Of a stretch of DNA of 64,000 nucleotides, positions 25,929-35,416 are shown piece after piece. Below the pieces are notes generated by a model. The model was not told where the DNA came from and did not search any database. It saw only the letters and a list, made by a program, of their open reading frames with translations. Within the stretch, counting starts at the first letter, position 1, and every line of letters begins with the position of its first letter. The position numbers were made by a program, and so were the translations under genes. The stretch comes from Sphingobacterium olei (GTDB lineage Bacteria; Bacteroidota; Bacteroidia; Sphingobacteriales; Sphingobacteriaceae), in assembly GCF_005048855.1 (NCBI RefSeq), contig NZ_SUME01000002.1, positions 248,001 to 312,000 on the forward strand. The letters run 5' to 3'.

Positions 25929-28900
25929 TTAAAATTTCAAATTCAAACCAAAAGCAACCCCTGCAGTATTAGGCACACCATTAAAGTCGATACCCACAGA
26001 GCTCGACCCTACCACACCCGAACCAGCAGCGGATGTTTCCGGATCCATTCCCTTGTAGTTCGTTAACAACCAAAGGTTGGTTCCGGTAAATGTAGCTGTT
26101 AATCCTTTGATAGCTTTAGACACCCTAGCGGACTTTAATAATTCGTTAGAGAAATTATAAGATAAAGAAAGCGATCTCAATCTCAGCCAATTGGTATTTG
26201 TCATAAAATTCGAGCTTTCTCTCGTGTAAAAATCAGACCAATAATCCTGAATAATCTTACGACCACTAGTCTGAACGCCACTGATATCATAAAATTCCCC
26301 AGCTTCATACGTAAAAGTCCGATCTTCAAATATTGGAGCTTCTGCGGTACCACCGGTGCGTACAGCTCCAGTTAAATTTAGCACATCTCGATCCATTGAT
26401 CTCGCACTCATACCGTTGATAGTCATAAAATAATCGGTTCCATTATAAATATCTCCCCCAATTCTAAAGTCAAAAAGAAAGGATAGGTTCAAATTTTTAT
26501 ACTGGAAACTGTTGTTAAAACCACCAAAAGCCTTTGATTCACGATTACCAATATTATAAGTGGTTAAGTTGTCGCTGGTAGGCATTCCGCTATTTGCGTC
26601 TAAAATTACACGTCCATCATCAGTCCTATTCCACTTTGAGCCAGAAATTGCCATAAAATTACCACCATTGAACGATGCGGCTTTTGCATTTCCGACTTGC
26701 ACGTCCGTGACATAAAGCACGTCAAGTCCCTGCAACAAGTTATCAACCCTTCCTCGGTTGCCTGAAATATTTATTGTAGATTCCCACACAAAATTTTCCT
26801 TGGCAATTGGCTTTCCTGTGAGAGACAATTCCATACCTTTGTTGTAAATATCTCCCGCGTTCACAGAGGCAAAAATATAGCCCGTAGACTGACCTGTCCT
26901 CGGAGATAAAATTTGATTATATGAGTTATTCGTGTAATACGCATAGTCTATACCCAATCGCCCTCCAAAAAACCTAAGCTCTGCGCCGATCTCGAATGAA
27001 TCTGTATTTTCAGGCTTTAGATAAGGATTCCCTCTTTGCCAGTTGTTTCCAGTTCCAACTAAACCGCCCAAGAATTCTCTTGGAGGCCATAAATACGTAT
27101 TTGTTACATAGGGGCTTGCGTCCTTACCCACTCTCGCCCAAGACATTCTAATTTTACCGAAATTTAACCAACTCAAATCGTCAATTAATTCAGTGAAAAC
27201 AAAACTACCTCCAACCGAGGGATAGAAGTAAGACCTGTCGGCAACAGGAAGTGTAGATGTCCAATCATTACGTCCTGTTACGTTCAAGAATAACATATCT
27301 TTATATGATGCACGGAACTCGCCATATAGACCAAATAATCGTCGATTCGAGTTCACAACCCTCATAAATTTATTAGCGTCAATAATATTACCAAAACTAA
27401 AGAAATCTTCGACGCCAAAATCATACCCCATTCTACCGTTATTAGTTGTCTTCGTTTGTTCTGAGAAAAATCCAACCAAAGCACCTAAATCAAAGTCACC
27501 GACTTTCTTATTAAAATTAGACATCAAGTTTGACGACCAATAATTAAACTTTACGTCACTTTCTGACATCATTCCGTTCTGCCAAATATCTTTAACAGCG
27601 CCCTGAGCACCTATAATGGTAGAGTTTTTAGTCAAATAGCTATCAATACCCGCTCGGTAAGAAACATTCCACCAATCAAAAACATCAATATTTGCATTGA
27701 TATTACCGGTAATACGTTCCGTATGGTCTGTTAACTTATTCTTATTTATAATCCAATAAGGATTTTCTATGTCATCCCTAAGTTCTTGGATACCTTCAAA
27801 CATTCTGAACTTTGTACCGTCTTCGTTTAGATATCTTGTCATATCATCACTGCGAGACCATCGGTAGATTGAATTCATAGCTCCGGTACCACCCGAATCA
27901 TATAACCCTGCCGACGTTAAAGTTTTGTCGGTATTTGCCAATGAGTAAGCAACGTTAGTACCTACTGTTAATTTACCGTACTTCTGATCTCCATTAAAAC
28001 GAAAAGTAGTCTTATCAAATCCAGTATTTGGTATAATACCAGTTTGATCAAACCTAGAAGCAGACAAATAGAACGACCCGTTCGCATTTCCTCCGGCCAA
28101 ACTCAAATTATTATCGTAGGCCGCTGCATTTTGAAAGAAATCCTCAATATTATTATAAATCGTCTCCCCTGCAGCAAATTCTTCTCCCCACGACTGGGTA
28201 GTATATGTATCCATTACACCAGCTGCATTATAGTATCCTCTTTTGAATCTATTCTGTTGTTCTGGAAACCTATTTACCCAATTTGTAGAAGCTCTGGTAG
28301 AAAAGTTAATTTCCGCCCTTCCCTCTTTTCCCTTCTTTGTGGTTATGATTATCGCTCCAGCTGCGGCTCTAGAGCCGTAAAGTGCAGCAGCTGCCGGCCC
28401 TTTTAATACCGATACATTCTCAATATCCTCTGGATTTACATCCATGATCCTATTACTGTTCGTGGTAGCCGTTGATGTAGCCCCGTCAAATGCGCTATTA
28501 CCTCCAATAACAGTAGAGTTATCATAAATCACTCCGTCAACAACAAAAAGCGGTTGATTATCTCGCTCTAGAGAAGTCCCACCTCTTAATATAATCTGAG
28601 CTCCAGCTCCAGCTGCTCCTGAAGTTTGTGTAACATTAACTCCTGCTATTTTACCGGCTAGCGAGTTAACCATATTAGGACTCTTATTCTTCATCAATTC
28701 TTCTGCATTGATATCCTGGACTGCGTATCCCAAAGCTTTTTTCTCTCTTCTAATACCGAGGGCCGTCACAACCACCTCGTCCAATGCTTCTTCTGTCGAC
28801 ATAAGCGATATATTATATACACTACCATCTCCGACAGTTTGCCTTTTTTCTTCGGAACCTATAGCTCGGAATACTAATACTTCTCCTGGCGCAGCCTGAA

Positions 28901-29084
28901 TCGAGAAGGAACCGTTTTCGGAAGTTTGCGTAGAACGTGTCGTCCCTTGCACTGTTACCGTTACGTTCCCCAATCCTTCACCAGTTGCAGAACTAACACG
29001 TCCTGAAACCGCTTTTTGCTGGGCCATCAAACAGGTTGTGATCATAAACAACCCGATAAAAACTAAGAGTAATTTTTGTTTCAT
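25929..29084 (-). CDS. SusC/RagA TonB-dependent transporter (pair 2)
   Basis: 1051 aa: signal peptide ending LMAQQ, CarbopepD-like domain (about 24-95), SusC motif LDEVVVTALGIRREKKALGYA near 102-122, plug with IILRGGTSLERDNQPLFVVDG and VLKGPAAAALYGSRAAAGAI, and a barrel ending GVAFGLNLKF. The TALGIRREKKALGYA version of the motif marks the branch that usually pairs with SusD-like 2 proteins, as here. First gene of a two-gene operon closed by the terminator at 24099-24126. Confidence 0.94.
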   Translation of the reverse strand: MKQKLLLVFIGLFMITTCLMAQQKAVSGRVSSATGEGLGNVTVTVQGTTRSTQTSENGSFSIQAAPGEVLVFRAIGSEEKRQTVGDGSVYNISLMSTEEALDEVVVTALGIRREKKALGYAVQDINAEELMKNKSPNMVNSLAGKIAGVNVTQTSGAAGAGAQIILRGGTSLERDNQPLFVVDGVIYDNSTVIGGNSAFDGATSTATTNSNRIMDVNPEDIENVSVLKGPAAAALYGSRAAAGAIIITTKKGKEGRAEINFSTRASTNWVNRFPEQQNRFKRGYYNAAGVMDTYTTQSWGEEFAAGETIYNNIEDFFQNAAAYDNNLSLAGGNANGSFYLSASRFDQTGIIPNTGFDKTTFRFNGDQKYGKLTVGTNVAYSLANTDKTLTSAGLYDSGGTGAMNSIYRWSRSDDMTRYLNEDGTKFRMFEGIQELRDDIENPYWIINKNKLTDHTERITGNINANIDVFDWWNVSYRAGIDSYLTKNSTIIGAQGAVKDIWQNGMMSESDVKFNYWSSNLMSNFNKKVGDFDLGALVGFFSEQTKTTNNGRMGYDFGVEDFFSFGNIIDANKFMRVVNSNRRLFGLYGEFRASYKDMLFLNVTGRNDWTSTLPVADRSYFYPSVGGSFVFTELIDDLSWLNFGKIRMSWARVGKDASPYVTNTYLWPPREFLGGLVGTGNNWQRGNPYLKPENTDSFEIGAELRFFGGRLGIDYAYYTNNSYNQILSPRTGQSTGYIFASVNAGDIYNKGMELSLTGKPIAKENFVWESTINISGNRGRVDNLLQGLDVLYVTDVQVGNAKAASFNGGNFMAISGSKWNRTDDGRVILDANSGMPTSDNLTTYNIGNRESKAFGGFNNSFQYKNLNLSFLFDFRIGGDIYNGTDYFMTINGMSARSMDRDVLNLTGAVRTGGTAEAPIFEDRTFTYEAGEFYDISGVQTSGRKIIQDYWSDFYTRESSNFMTNTNWLRLRSLSLSYNFSNELLKSARVSKAIKGLTATFTGTNLWLLTNYKGMDPETSAAGSGVVGSSSVGIDFNGVPNTAGVAFGLNLKF

Positions 29085-29599
29085 ACGTTTGATAGTTTGT
29101 TTGTTAAAAAATAATTAATTTGTACTGTTACAATCAAAATAACTGGATTTATCATAAGCTTAACGTGTACAATACTACTGAAAAAAAAATAATCCTGCAT
29201 TATTTTGCAAGATTATTTATAATCATTAAGGAATTTGGAACAATTACAAATTAAAACTGCTTAAAATTCACATTTAACACCGTGATTATGCTTCTTTTCA
29301 ATTTTTATCCGCAAATTAACTAAAGACGTGTTTATTCAGAAGACCACTTTTTGTAACATCCATCCAACTTCTTTCTCTCAAAATCATCTAGCTAATGTAA
29401 AGATCGATTGAACTGTCATTTCAACCAAAACCGAATACAGCGACGAGGGGGACTGACACACCTTTCTCTTTAACTTCCAAAACCTGTTAAATCAAGAAAT
29501 CGGAACTGGACAAGTCCACATATGATGTGTGCTATACCTTTGTTTTAGACAATCGGTACTAATTAAGTAACCGTATCTAGAAATAAAGATATAGCAAAA
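29085..29599. other. Divergent intergenic region
   Basis: 515 bp between divergent genes (SusC pair 2 to the left, MauE-like to the right), very AT-rich. It holds an imperfect inverted repeat at about 29186-29218 (AAATAATC..TGCA / TGCA..GATTATTT). TTTG near 29539 could be a -33 element for the rightward gene, but no good -7 box follows at the right distance. No ORF or RNA gene is recognised. Confidence 0.5.
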
Positions 29600-30253
29600 A
29601 TGAAAACAAGAAAAAGACATATAATTGGTTACAGCCTGCAGATTTTTCTGCTGATCTTTTGGCTGTACGTTGCACTGGATAAACTGTGGGGACTAAAAGC
29701 TTTCCACATTTCATTACTGCGGCAACCCTTTCCAAATTGGTGGGCGGATATACTGTATTGGAATCTTCCACTATTCGAACTGGGAATAGCGTTATTGTTT
29801 GTATTCGCGTCGTCATCGCGAGGAAAGAATGACCGACGCGATCTTTTAAATAAACAAAGATTGCTTCCTCGCTTCGCTCATCGCAATGACGTGGTTTTTA
29901 ATCCCTACCTCCTTTCCGCCCTACTCCTATTGATCTTTACCATATACATCGCTTTAGGTGTAGCCGGTCTTTACGCCAAAAAGCCCTGTGGATGCGCTTC
30001 GGTATTTTCTGGGCTATCATGGGAATGGCACCTGCTGGTGAATATAGTGTTATTGGGGCTATCGACCCTCGGTTGGTACTTGAGTGGCCCAACCAACCCA
30101 ATCGATACAGCTATACGCTATAAAAAATCCATCAAGCTGTTTTGCACCTTCCTATTGTTTGTCTCGATACCGGTCTACCATATTGTTTTAGTTGTTCATA
30201 AGAGGTTCCCAAGAAAGTTTGCTCCCTTCCCGGGTAGGCCGGTATGGGTATAA
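29600..30253 (+). CDS. MauE/DoxX-like redox-associated membrane protein
   Basis: 217 aa with four or five hydrophobic helices (about 8-30, 52-71, 103-122, 136-157, 178-198). The order helix, YVALDKLW, a helix pair, and KKPCGCASVFSG (CGC at residues 130-132) matches the MauE/DoxX group, some of which handle disulfide reduction or electron delivery across the membrane. Residues 71-97 (SSSRGKNDRRDLLNKQ...) are encoded by a REP-like palindromic element inserted exactly in frame (81 bp = 27 codons) in a loop between helices, so the protein may be lengthened but functional. A gene for a small Cys protein follows, and the TlpA-SusCD operon is convergent. Confidence 0.75.
   Translation: MKTRKRHIIGYSLQIFLLIFWLYVALDKLWGLKAFHISLLRQPFPNWWADILYWNLPLFELGIALLFVFASSSRGKNDRRDLLNKQRLLPRFAHRNDVVFNPYLLSALLLLIFTIYIALGVAGLYAKKPCGCASVFSGLSWEWHLLVNIVLLGLSTLGWYLSGPTNPIDTAIRYKKSIKLFCTFLLFVSIPVYHIVLVVHKRFPRKFAPFPGRPVWV
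29811..29891. repeat. REP-like inverted repeat, copy B, inside a coding sequence
   Basis: 81 bp bounded by CGTCATCGCGAGG and, at the far end, CATCGCAATGACG, with GATCTTT / AAAGATTG inner arms. It is related to copy A at 15415-15499. It adds 27 codons with no stop to the MauE-like gene. Confidence 0.8.
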
Positions 30254-30362
30254 ATTATGATACGTGCCGATATACCCCGTAAAAAGTATATCCGGGGCTT
30301 TAGTGATCACTCCACCCCGTTAAAGATTGAAGGGAGATCAGCTGTTACTCAAAACCAGTAAT

Positions 30363-30743
30363 ATGGAAAGTTTAAAAAGCTACATAACAGCCATAGTGGC
30401 CGTAGCTGTAATATTAGGATTCTCGGCATTTAAAGTTGCAGAGAAATTTACTCAACCGCAAAGTGGTTGGTATCAAATATCAGTCAATCCGTCTGCACCA
30501 GATGACAAATCTCAGCAGATAATAGGAGGATTTGAGAGCGAAACTGCTCCCAATGAAGAAAACTGTAACCTCGAGTCTGAGGAAACACCTCCTTGTCAAG
30601 TTCATTTAAATCTGACGAATTTCTCCGGAGCCGCAACTCCAGCAGGGCTATCGGTCAGTGACGCAACAAATCCATCTACCTACAATGGTGCATTGGATAT
30701 GAGCCAATCTTCGGATGGCTATGCAAGACAAGAAGAAGAGTAA
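30363..30743 (+). CDS. Small exported protein with two cysteines (DUF6520-like)
   Basis: 126 aa from the ATG at 30363; the frame extends 5' only through a TTG. A single N-terminal hydrophobic segment (SYITAIVAVAVILGFSAFKV) acts as signal or anchor. An acidic, Ser/Asn-rich tail follows with two cysteines 10 residues apart (CNLESEETPPC). This resembles the small DUF6520-type proteins that sit beside MauE and TlpA genes in Bacteroidetes; I recognise the layout, not a strong sequence match. It is a candidate substrate or partner for the neighbouring redox proteins. Function unknown. Confidence 0.65.
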   Translation: MESLKSYITAIVAVAVILGFSAFKVAEKFTQPQSGWYQISVNPSAPDDKSQQIIGGFESETAPNEENCNLESEETPPCQVHLNLTNFSGAATPAGLSVSDATNPSTYNGALDMSQSSDGYARQEEE

Positions 30744-30766
30744 ATAACTAGGGTGTTTTAAGGATG

Positions 30767-30794
30767 TAGCCAACCCGCGTAAGCAGGTTGGCTA
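30767..30794. terminator. Bidirectional terminator between convergent operons
   Basis: A perfect 9-bp stem TAGCCAACC / GGTTGGCTA lies midway between the stops of the small exported protein (plus) and SusD (minus). Only short T-runs flank it. Confidence 0.65.
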
Positions 30795-30811
30795 TGTTCT
30801 TTAACAATAAG

Positions 30812-32173
30812 TCAATTTTGTTCAATTCCCGACAACTCAATAACATCGTCCGGAATCCGCCAGATATACTTCCCTGAATTGGGGAGCAATTCGTAAGTTG
30901 TCCCGTTTACCTCTTTTGAAACCTTTCTTGCAAAAGCTGGTTCTTGGTTTAATCTTCTTAGGTCTTCCCATCGGAGGCCTCGAAAAGCAAGCTCCCGCCG
31001 CCGTTCCCTGATAATCTCGTATAATAGCGAAGATGGCTCGTCTATCAACAAAGGGATGTAAGATCCGGTCTCAAACCGTTTACTTCGCAATACATTTAAA
31101 TCTGCGAGCCCCTGATCCAACTTGTTTAGCCGAACATATGTTTCCGACCGGATCAAATAGAGTTCCGACGTGCTCAGGCCTACAAAAAACGGCGTTGATC
31201 CGTGATAAGATCCTTTAAAAAAGATATTATTGATACTTCCCTTGTCATAAAAAACTACTTTACGGAGATCGGCTTCTTCATATAGATCATATAGCTCGGG
31301 ATCAATGTGCATCCTGGCTCTGCCCAACAAATTAACAGCGGGCGCATAACAAAAGAACAGCACCTCTGGGTTACTCTGTCCATAATCCGCTTCAAAGGGC
31401 TTTGCGGTATTCAATGTATTATAATCAATCAACTCGTCTGAATAAGACAACGCCAGGTCTGCGTATGTTAATGCAGATTGATAATCTCTCATCAATAGGT
31501 ACACTCGTGCCAACAGCGCATAGGCAGCAGGCTTTGATGGCCGCATCTTCGCTAGCGGTGTAACAGGCAATAGATCTGCGGATTCCTTCAGATCCTGTAT
31601 GACACGAGCATATGTCTCCTTCACGCTATTTCTTTTACTTCTTAGGGTAATATCCGCTTCCAGCCGCAGCGGTAATCCCAATGGATCATCTGTATCTGCC
31701 GAAAACGGTTTACAGAACACCTGAGCGAGCTGGTAAAAATTCAAAGCGCGAAAAAACAAAGCCGAGCCCTTAACATTTTTCCATTTTTCGCCTGTCTTTT
31801 CTGAGGCATCAAAGGAATCTATATTATCCAGTACCAAATTGGTGTGCAGTATCCTTGAATAGGCATCGTTCCAGTCATCGCCGTCCGATCCTTTATAATA
31901 ATTAAGATTCCACAGGTATGCTTCTTTCCGCGGAATGTTAGTGAGCGCCTCCCATACGGCTGTAGTGAGATAATATTCATCGGAGCCGATCAGTCCGAGC
32001 ACATGTGCGGCATTTGAATTCATTTTGGCCGTTGAGTTGTCCATCAGCGCCTGATAATCGTCTAAAGAGCGCATTGTCCCTATGCTTCTATCTGATTTTA
32101 CGTCTAGAAAATCTTCCTGACAACTGATCAAGAAAATGGATATTGTATATAGTGTTATTACCAAACATTTCAT
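30812..32173 (-). CDS. SusD/RagB family lipoprotein (TlpA operon)
   Basis: 453 aa, shorter than average for SusD. The lipobox is IFLISC, followed by QEDFLDVKSDRSIGTMRSLDDYQALMDN, the form found in SusD proteins from TlpA-linked operons. A SALFFRALNFYQLAQVFC helix lies near 125-150 and the C-terminal IIRERRRELAFRGLRWEDLRR is well conserved. It is last gene of TlpA-SusC-SusD, 36 bp after SusC. No carbohydrate enzymes are linked, so a peptide, siderophore-like or thiol-containing ligand is as likely as a glycan. Confidence 0.92.
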   Translation of the reverse strand: MKCLVITLYTISIFLISCQEDFLDVKSDRSIGTMRSLDDYQALMDNSTAKMNSNAAHVLGLIGSDEYYLTTAVWEALTNIPRKEAYLWNLNYYKGSDGDDWNDAYSRILHTNLVLDNIDSFDASEKTGEKWKNVKGSALFFRALNFYQLAQVFCKPFSADTDDPLGLPLRLEADITLRSKRNSVKETYARVIQDLKESADLLPVTPLAKMRPSKPAAYALLARVYLLMRDYQSALTYADLALSYSDELIDYNTLNTAKPFEADYGQSNPEVLFFCYAPAVNLLGRARMHIDPELYDLYEEADLRKVVFYDKGSINNIFFKGSYHGSTPFFVGLSTSELYLIRSETYVRLNKLDQGLADLNVLRSKRFETGSYIPLLIDEPSSLLYEIIRERRRELAFRGLRWEDLRRLNQEPAFARKVSKEVNGTTYELLPNSGKYIWRIPDDVIELSGIEQN

Positions 32174-32209
32174 ATGTAAACAACTTATCTTTTACTAAAA
32201 ACCTTTCTG

Positions 32210-35200
32210 TTAAAACCCGATCCGAGCTCCGAAGGAGAAGCTCAATGGATTGGTGTACATCCGATTGATAAAATCTGGATCCTCATTACCGAGACCGGCA
32301 TCTTTTTTCCAGATGAGTCCGAGGTTACGAACATAGCCGTAGATTGCCAAGTCCCTCGATCTAAATTTTTGACTCCATTTTAGCGGTAACTGATAATTAA
32401 AACTGACATCCTGTAATCGTAAGTGTGTCCCTTCGCGTACCAACACCTCGGAGTTACCATAAATATTGGATATAGCAGCCGCATTCGTAGCCGGCATTTC
32501 TCCGACCTCGATTTTCCGGGGGACAGCGGTTATCAGCTCATCGCCGGGTTGTTGCCATCTATCAAAATAATCGCTGTGATATCGTGCATAGAATTCACCA
32601 TCAGGCTCCATTGATTTCCTACGTACCACGTAACCTGCCTTCCACGATAACAGAAAACTGATTTCAAGCTTTTCAAATCTAAATGTATTCATCAGCGAGC
32701 CGTACCATGTCGGTACACCGACACCGGCATTTTTCAAATCTTCGCGGGTAAGCTGCTGGTTATAATAAACATTATAATCCGTAACGGCCTCACCGTTATA
32801 CTCCAAAACAGGCAGGCCATCGTTATTTAAGCCATTCCAAGGAATACTGTAAATAACATCGCGGGAAATTCCGGTTCGGGGTGGCGGAGCTGGATAAAAA
32901 TAATGATACAGTGCCAGGTTACCCTGATCGTAAAAGTTCATCACCCGATTACTCGAATAACTGACCATAACATTTGTAGACCATAAAAATTTACGATCGA
33001 TGTTTCTGGTACTTACATTTAGATCCATCCCTTTCGTCCGTATATCCGCATAGTTTATTTTATAGGCTCCGTTAACCCCGGTAGTCGGGTCTAAAAATGT
33101 ATCCCCGATCAGATCTCTCCCATTTTTGACGTAGTAATCCAGATTGGTCTTTATCCTGCCGTTAAAAAATGACAGATCCGTACCCATATTAACTGTGCTG
33201 ACCTTTTCCCATCTAAGCGACGGATTTCCGATCGAGTTCAGTGACGCCGTAGCAAGGTTTATCAAAGACTGTCCGTGCGATATGGTCGGATAGTGGGTGA
33301 TGGTTTTGTTGACGTTACCTGCTACGCCGTAGGTTACCCTCCATTTCCACGAATCGACAAAGTCGACCTTCGACATAAACTTTTCCCTGTTCATATCCCA
33401 CATCCCTCCTATAGACCAGAGTGGCACCCCTTTTTGATTTGCTTTTACACCAAAAAGATTACTGCCGTCCCAACGGAGACTAGACGTAAGGGTATATTTG
33501 TCCAGCACGCGATAACTACCATTGAAATAATACGAAAGATCTCGATTTATGTACTGCCTGTGCAATTGTGAAGCACTTGGTATTCGTTGAAATACCGTTC
33601 CTGTAGGACGCGTGGCATAGCTCTGGTTGAAATTATATTGTGCGCTGCCCGTCCAGTACTCACTGTCGTAATTATAGAGCACCGAAGACGGCAGCATCTC
33701 CGTCTGGGCATGCCTAATTTCGGCCCCTCCTAACGTAGTCAATTCAGTATATGTCCATTTTTTTGAGTAGTTCGCCTGTACCCGTCCGTAGTGAGATAAG
33801 CGTTCTTGCGGACTCGATGTACGGAAAATACTGTTGTGGGGAATGATCCGTGTTCCATTGGACTGCGTGAAAGAATTGACGAGACTACGTACGTAATAGC
33901 TGTCTTTATCGCTCAGCGTCCCACCTCCGCTATTTCCTAAAATGCCCTGATATAGCATGCTTAATTTCAGATCTTTATACAGCTTAAAGTCAAGTCCGAT
34001 ACCTGTTCTTAGTTCTTTAGAAAAGGATTTATTAATCACCTTACCCCGATCCTCTAGCGGACTATAGGTCCAGTCAAGCAATCCCTCGTTTGCGGCGTAC
34101 AGGGTATATGCATACCTAAAGTCTTTTGGGATCGACATCAGATCACCATATTCATTACGTAACTGAAGATATGGAGATACCATCGACGTTCCGCCCTGCA
34201 ATATAGCAAGGTCGTTATATTCCACACCGTTGCGTTCAGCATTTTGATTTACAAAGGCGGCATCCACCATCAGGTCTAACCAGGGAAATACTGTAAAATT
34301 ATTTTGTAGACGGGCATTGAAGCGGTTACTATGATTACCAACCACGTCCTGCCGATCGCTTTGATACGAGGTGGTGAATAGATAACTGGACCTCGCGCTC
34401 CCACCGTTCATGCGTAAATTGTATTGATCCAAAATTCCCGGACGGTAAAGGTGCGTCATTGCCTCCCTTCGGGTATCGGTAACGGACATTATGTTACGTC
34501 TTTTCTCCAATTCAGCCTCGTCTATCAGACCCTCCTCCAACATTTTCAGGTAATCTACATATAACGGGACCGCTATATGGTTTCCAAAGGTAAATAGTCC
34601 TTTGTCATACCTTTCTTTTTCAATGTCCATCACTAAGGAGCTGGGCAACCAAGCGGTACCGTACGTTAAATCCGGAGCCTGGGACAGCCGCTTATTGACA
34701 GTAAAGTCGAGCCGCATTCGTTCGTTCTTGCCACCTTTTTTCGAACTGATGACAATCACCCCGTTTCCTGCACGTGCCCCCCATATAGAAGCTGCCGACG
34801 CATCTTTGAGTACTGTTATACTCTCCACATCATTTGGGTCGATATTATCTATACTACCTTCATAGGGAAAGTTGTCCAAAATAATCAAAGGTGTTTCATC
34901 CGATTCGATGGTACTTATCCCCCTCACGCGGATGTCCGATGCAGAAGTACCCTCCGGATTTACAAACTGTACACCCGGCAATAAGCCTTCCATACGCTGC
35001 AAGACATTTCCTCCCATCGCTCTATTGAACAGTTTATTATCTACATGCACGTATGAGCCCGTCGCTCTTTCCTTATCTAGGGTGTAATAACCTGTATTTA
35101 TCTGTACCTCTTCCAACATGTTCCCTTCTTTATGTAAAAGCACCATGGTTCCCATCTTTGCATTTGGTTTAACTGCAATAGTGGTATCAATAAATCCGAT

Positions 35201-35416
35201 GTGTGATACTTTTAAAGAATCGTCCGCTGTTAGGATTAGGGCAAATTGACCTTGCTTATCAGTAAACGTAGTACGGCCAGATTTTATCAGGGAAAGCGTA
35301 GCATTTTCTAAGAGATCCCCTGTGGCGGCATCTTTTACAGTTCCGGTGAGGGTCTGCCCCGATCCAACCCGAACAAGTGCTAATAGGAATAAGAAAAAAA
35401 GAATTAAATGTTTCAT
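32210..35416 (-). CDS. SusC/RagA TonB-dependent transporter (TlpA operon)
   Basis: 1068 aa: signal peptide ending VRVGSGQ, CarbopepD-like domain (about 22-95), a divergent SusC box LEEVQINTGYYTLDKERATGSY around 103-124, plug with IRVRGISTIESDETPLIILDN and VLKDASAASIWGARAGNGVIV, and a barrel ending YTNPLSFSFGARIGF. The NTGYYTLDKERATGSY variant is the one I associate with SusC proteins next to TlpA-family thioredoxins. Its ATG overlaps the TlpA stop (ATGA), showing translational coupling. Confidence 0.93.
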   Translation of the reverse strand: MKHLILFFLFLLALVRVGSGQTLTGTVKDAATGDLLENATLSLIKSGRTTFTDKQGQFALILTADDSLKVSHIGFIDTTIAVKPNAKMGTMVLLHKEGNMLEEVQINTGYYTLDKERATGSYVHVDNKLFNRAMGGNVLQRMEGLLPGVQFVNPEGTSASDIRVRGISTIESDETPLIILDNFPYEGSIDNIDPNDVESITVLKDASAASIWGARAGNGVIVISSKKGGKNERMRLDFTVNKRLSQAPDLTYGTAWLPSSLVMDIEKERYDKGLFTFGNHIAVPLYVDYLKMLEEGLIDEAELEKRRNIMSVTDTRREAMTHLYRPGILDQYNLRMNGGSARSSYLFTTSYQSDRQDVVGNHSNRFNARLQNNFTVFPWLDLMVDAAFVNQNAERNGVEYNDLAILQGGTSMVSPYLQLRNEYGDLMSIPKDFRYAYTLYAANEGLLDWTYSPLEDRGKVINKSFSKELRTGIGLDFKLYKDLKLSMLYQGILGNSGGGTLSDKDSYYVRSLVNSFTQSNGTRIIPHNSIFRTSSPQERLSHYGRVQANYSKKWTYTELTTLGGAEIRHAQTEMLPSSVLYNYDSEYWTGSAQYNFNQSYATRPTGTVFQRIPSASQLHRQYINRDLSYYFNGSYRVLDKYTLTSSLRWDGSNLFGVKANQKGVPLWSIGGMWDMNREKFMSKVDFVDSWKWRVTYGVAGNVNKTITHYPTISHGQSLINLATASLNSIGNPSLRWEKVSTVNMGTDLSFFNGRIKTNLDYYVKNGRDLIGDTFLDPTTGVNGAYKINYADIRTKGMDLNVSTRNIDRKFLWSTNVMVSYSSNRVMNFYDQGNLALYHYFYPAPPPRTGISRDVIYSIPWNGLNNDGLPVLEYNGEAVTDYNVYYNQQLTREDLKNAGVGVPTWYGSLMNTFRFEKLEISFLLSWKAGYVVRRKSMEPDGEFYARYHSDYFDRWQQPGDELITAVPRKIEVGEMPATNAAAISNIYGNSEVLVREGTHLRLQDVSFNYQLPLKWSQKFRSRDLAIYGYVRNLGLIWKKDAGLGNEDPDFINRMYTNPLSFSFGARIGF

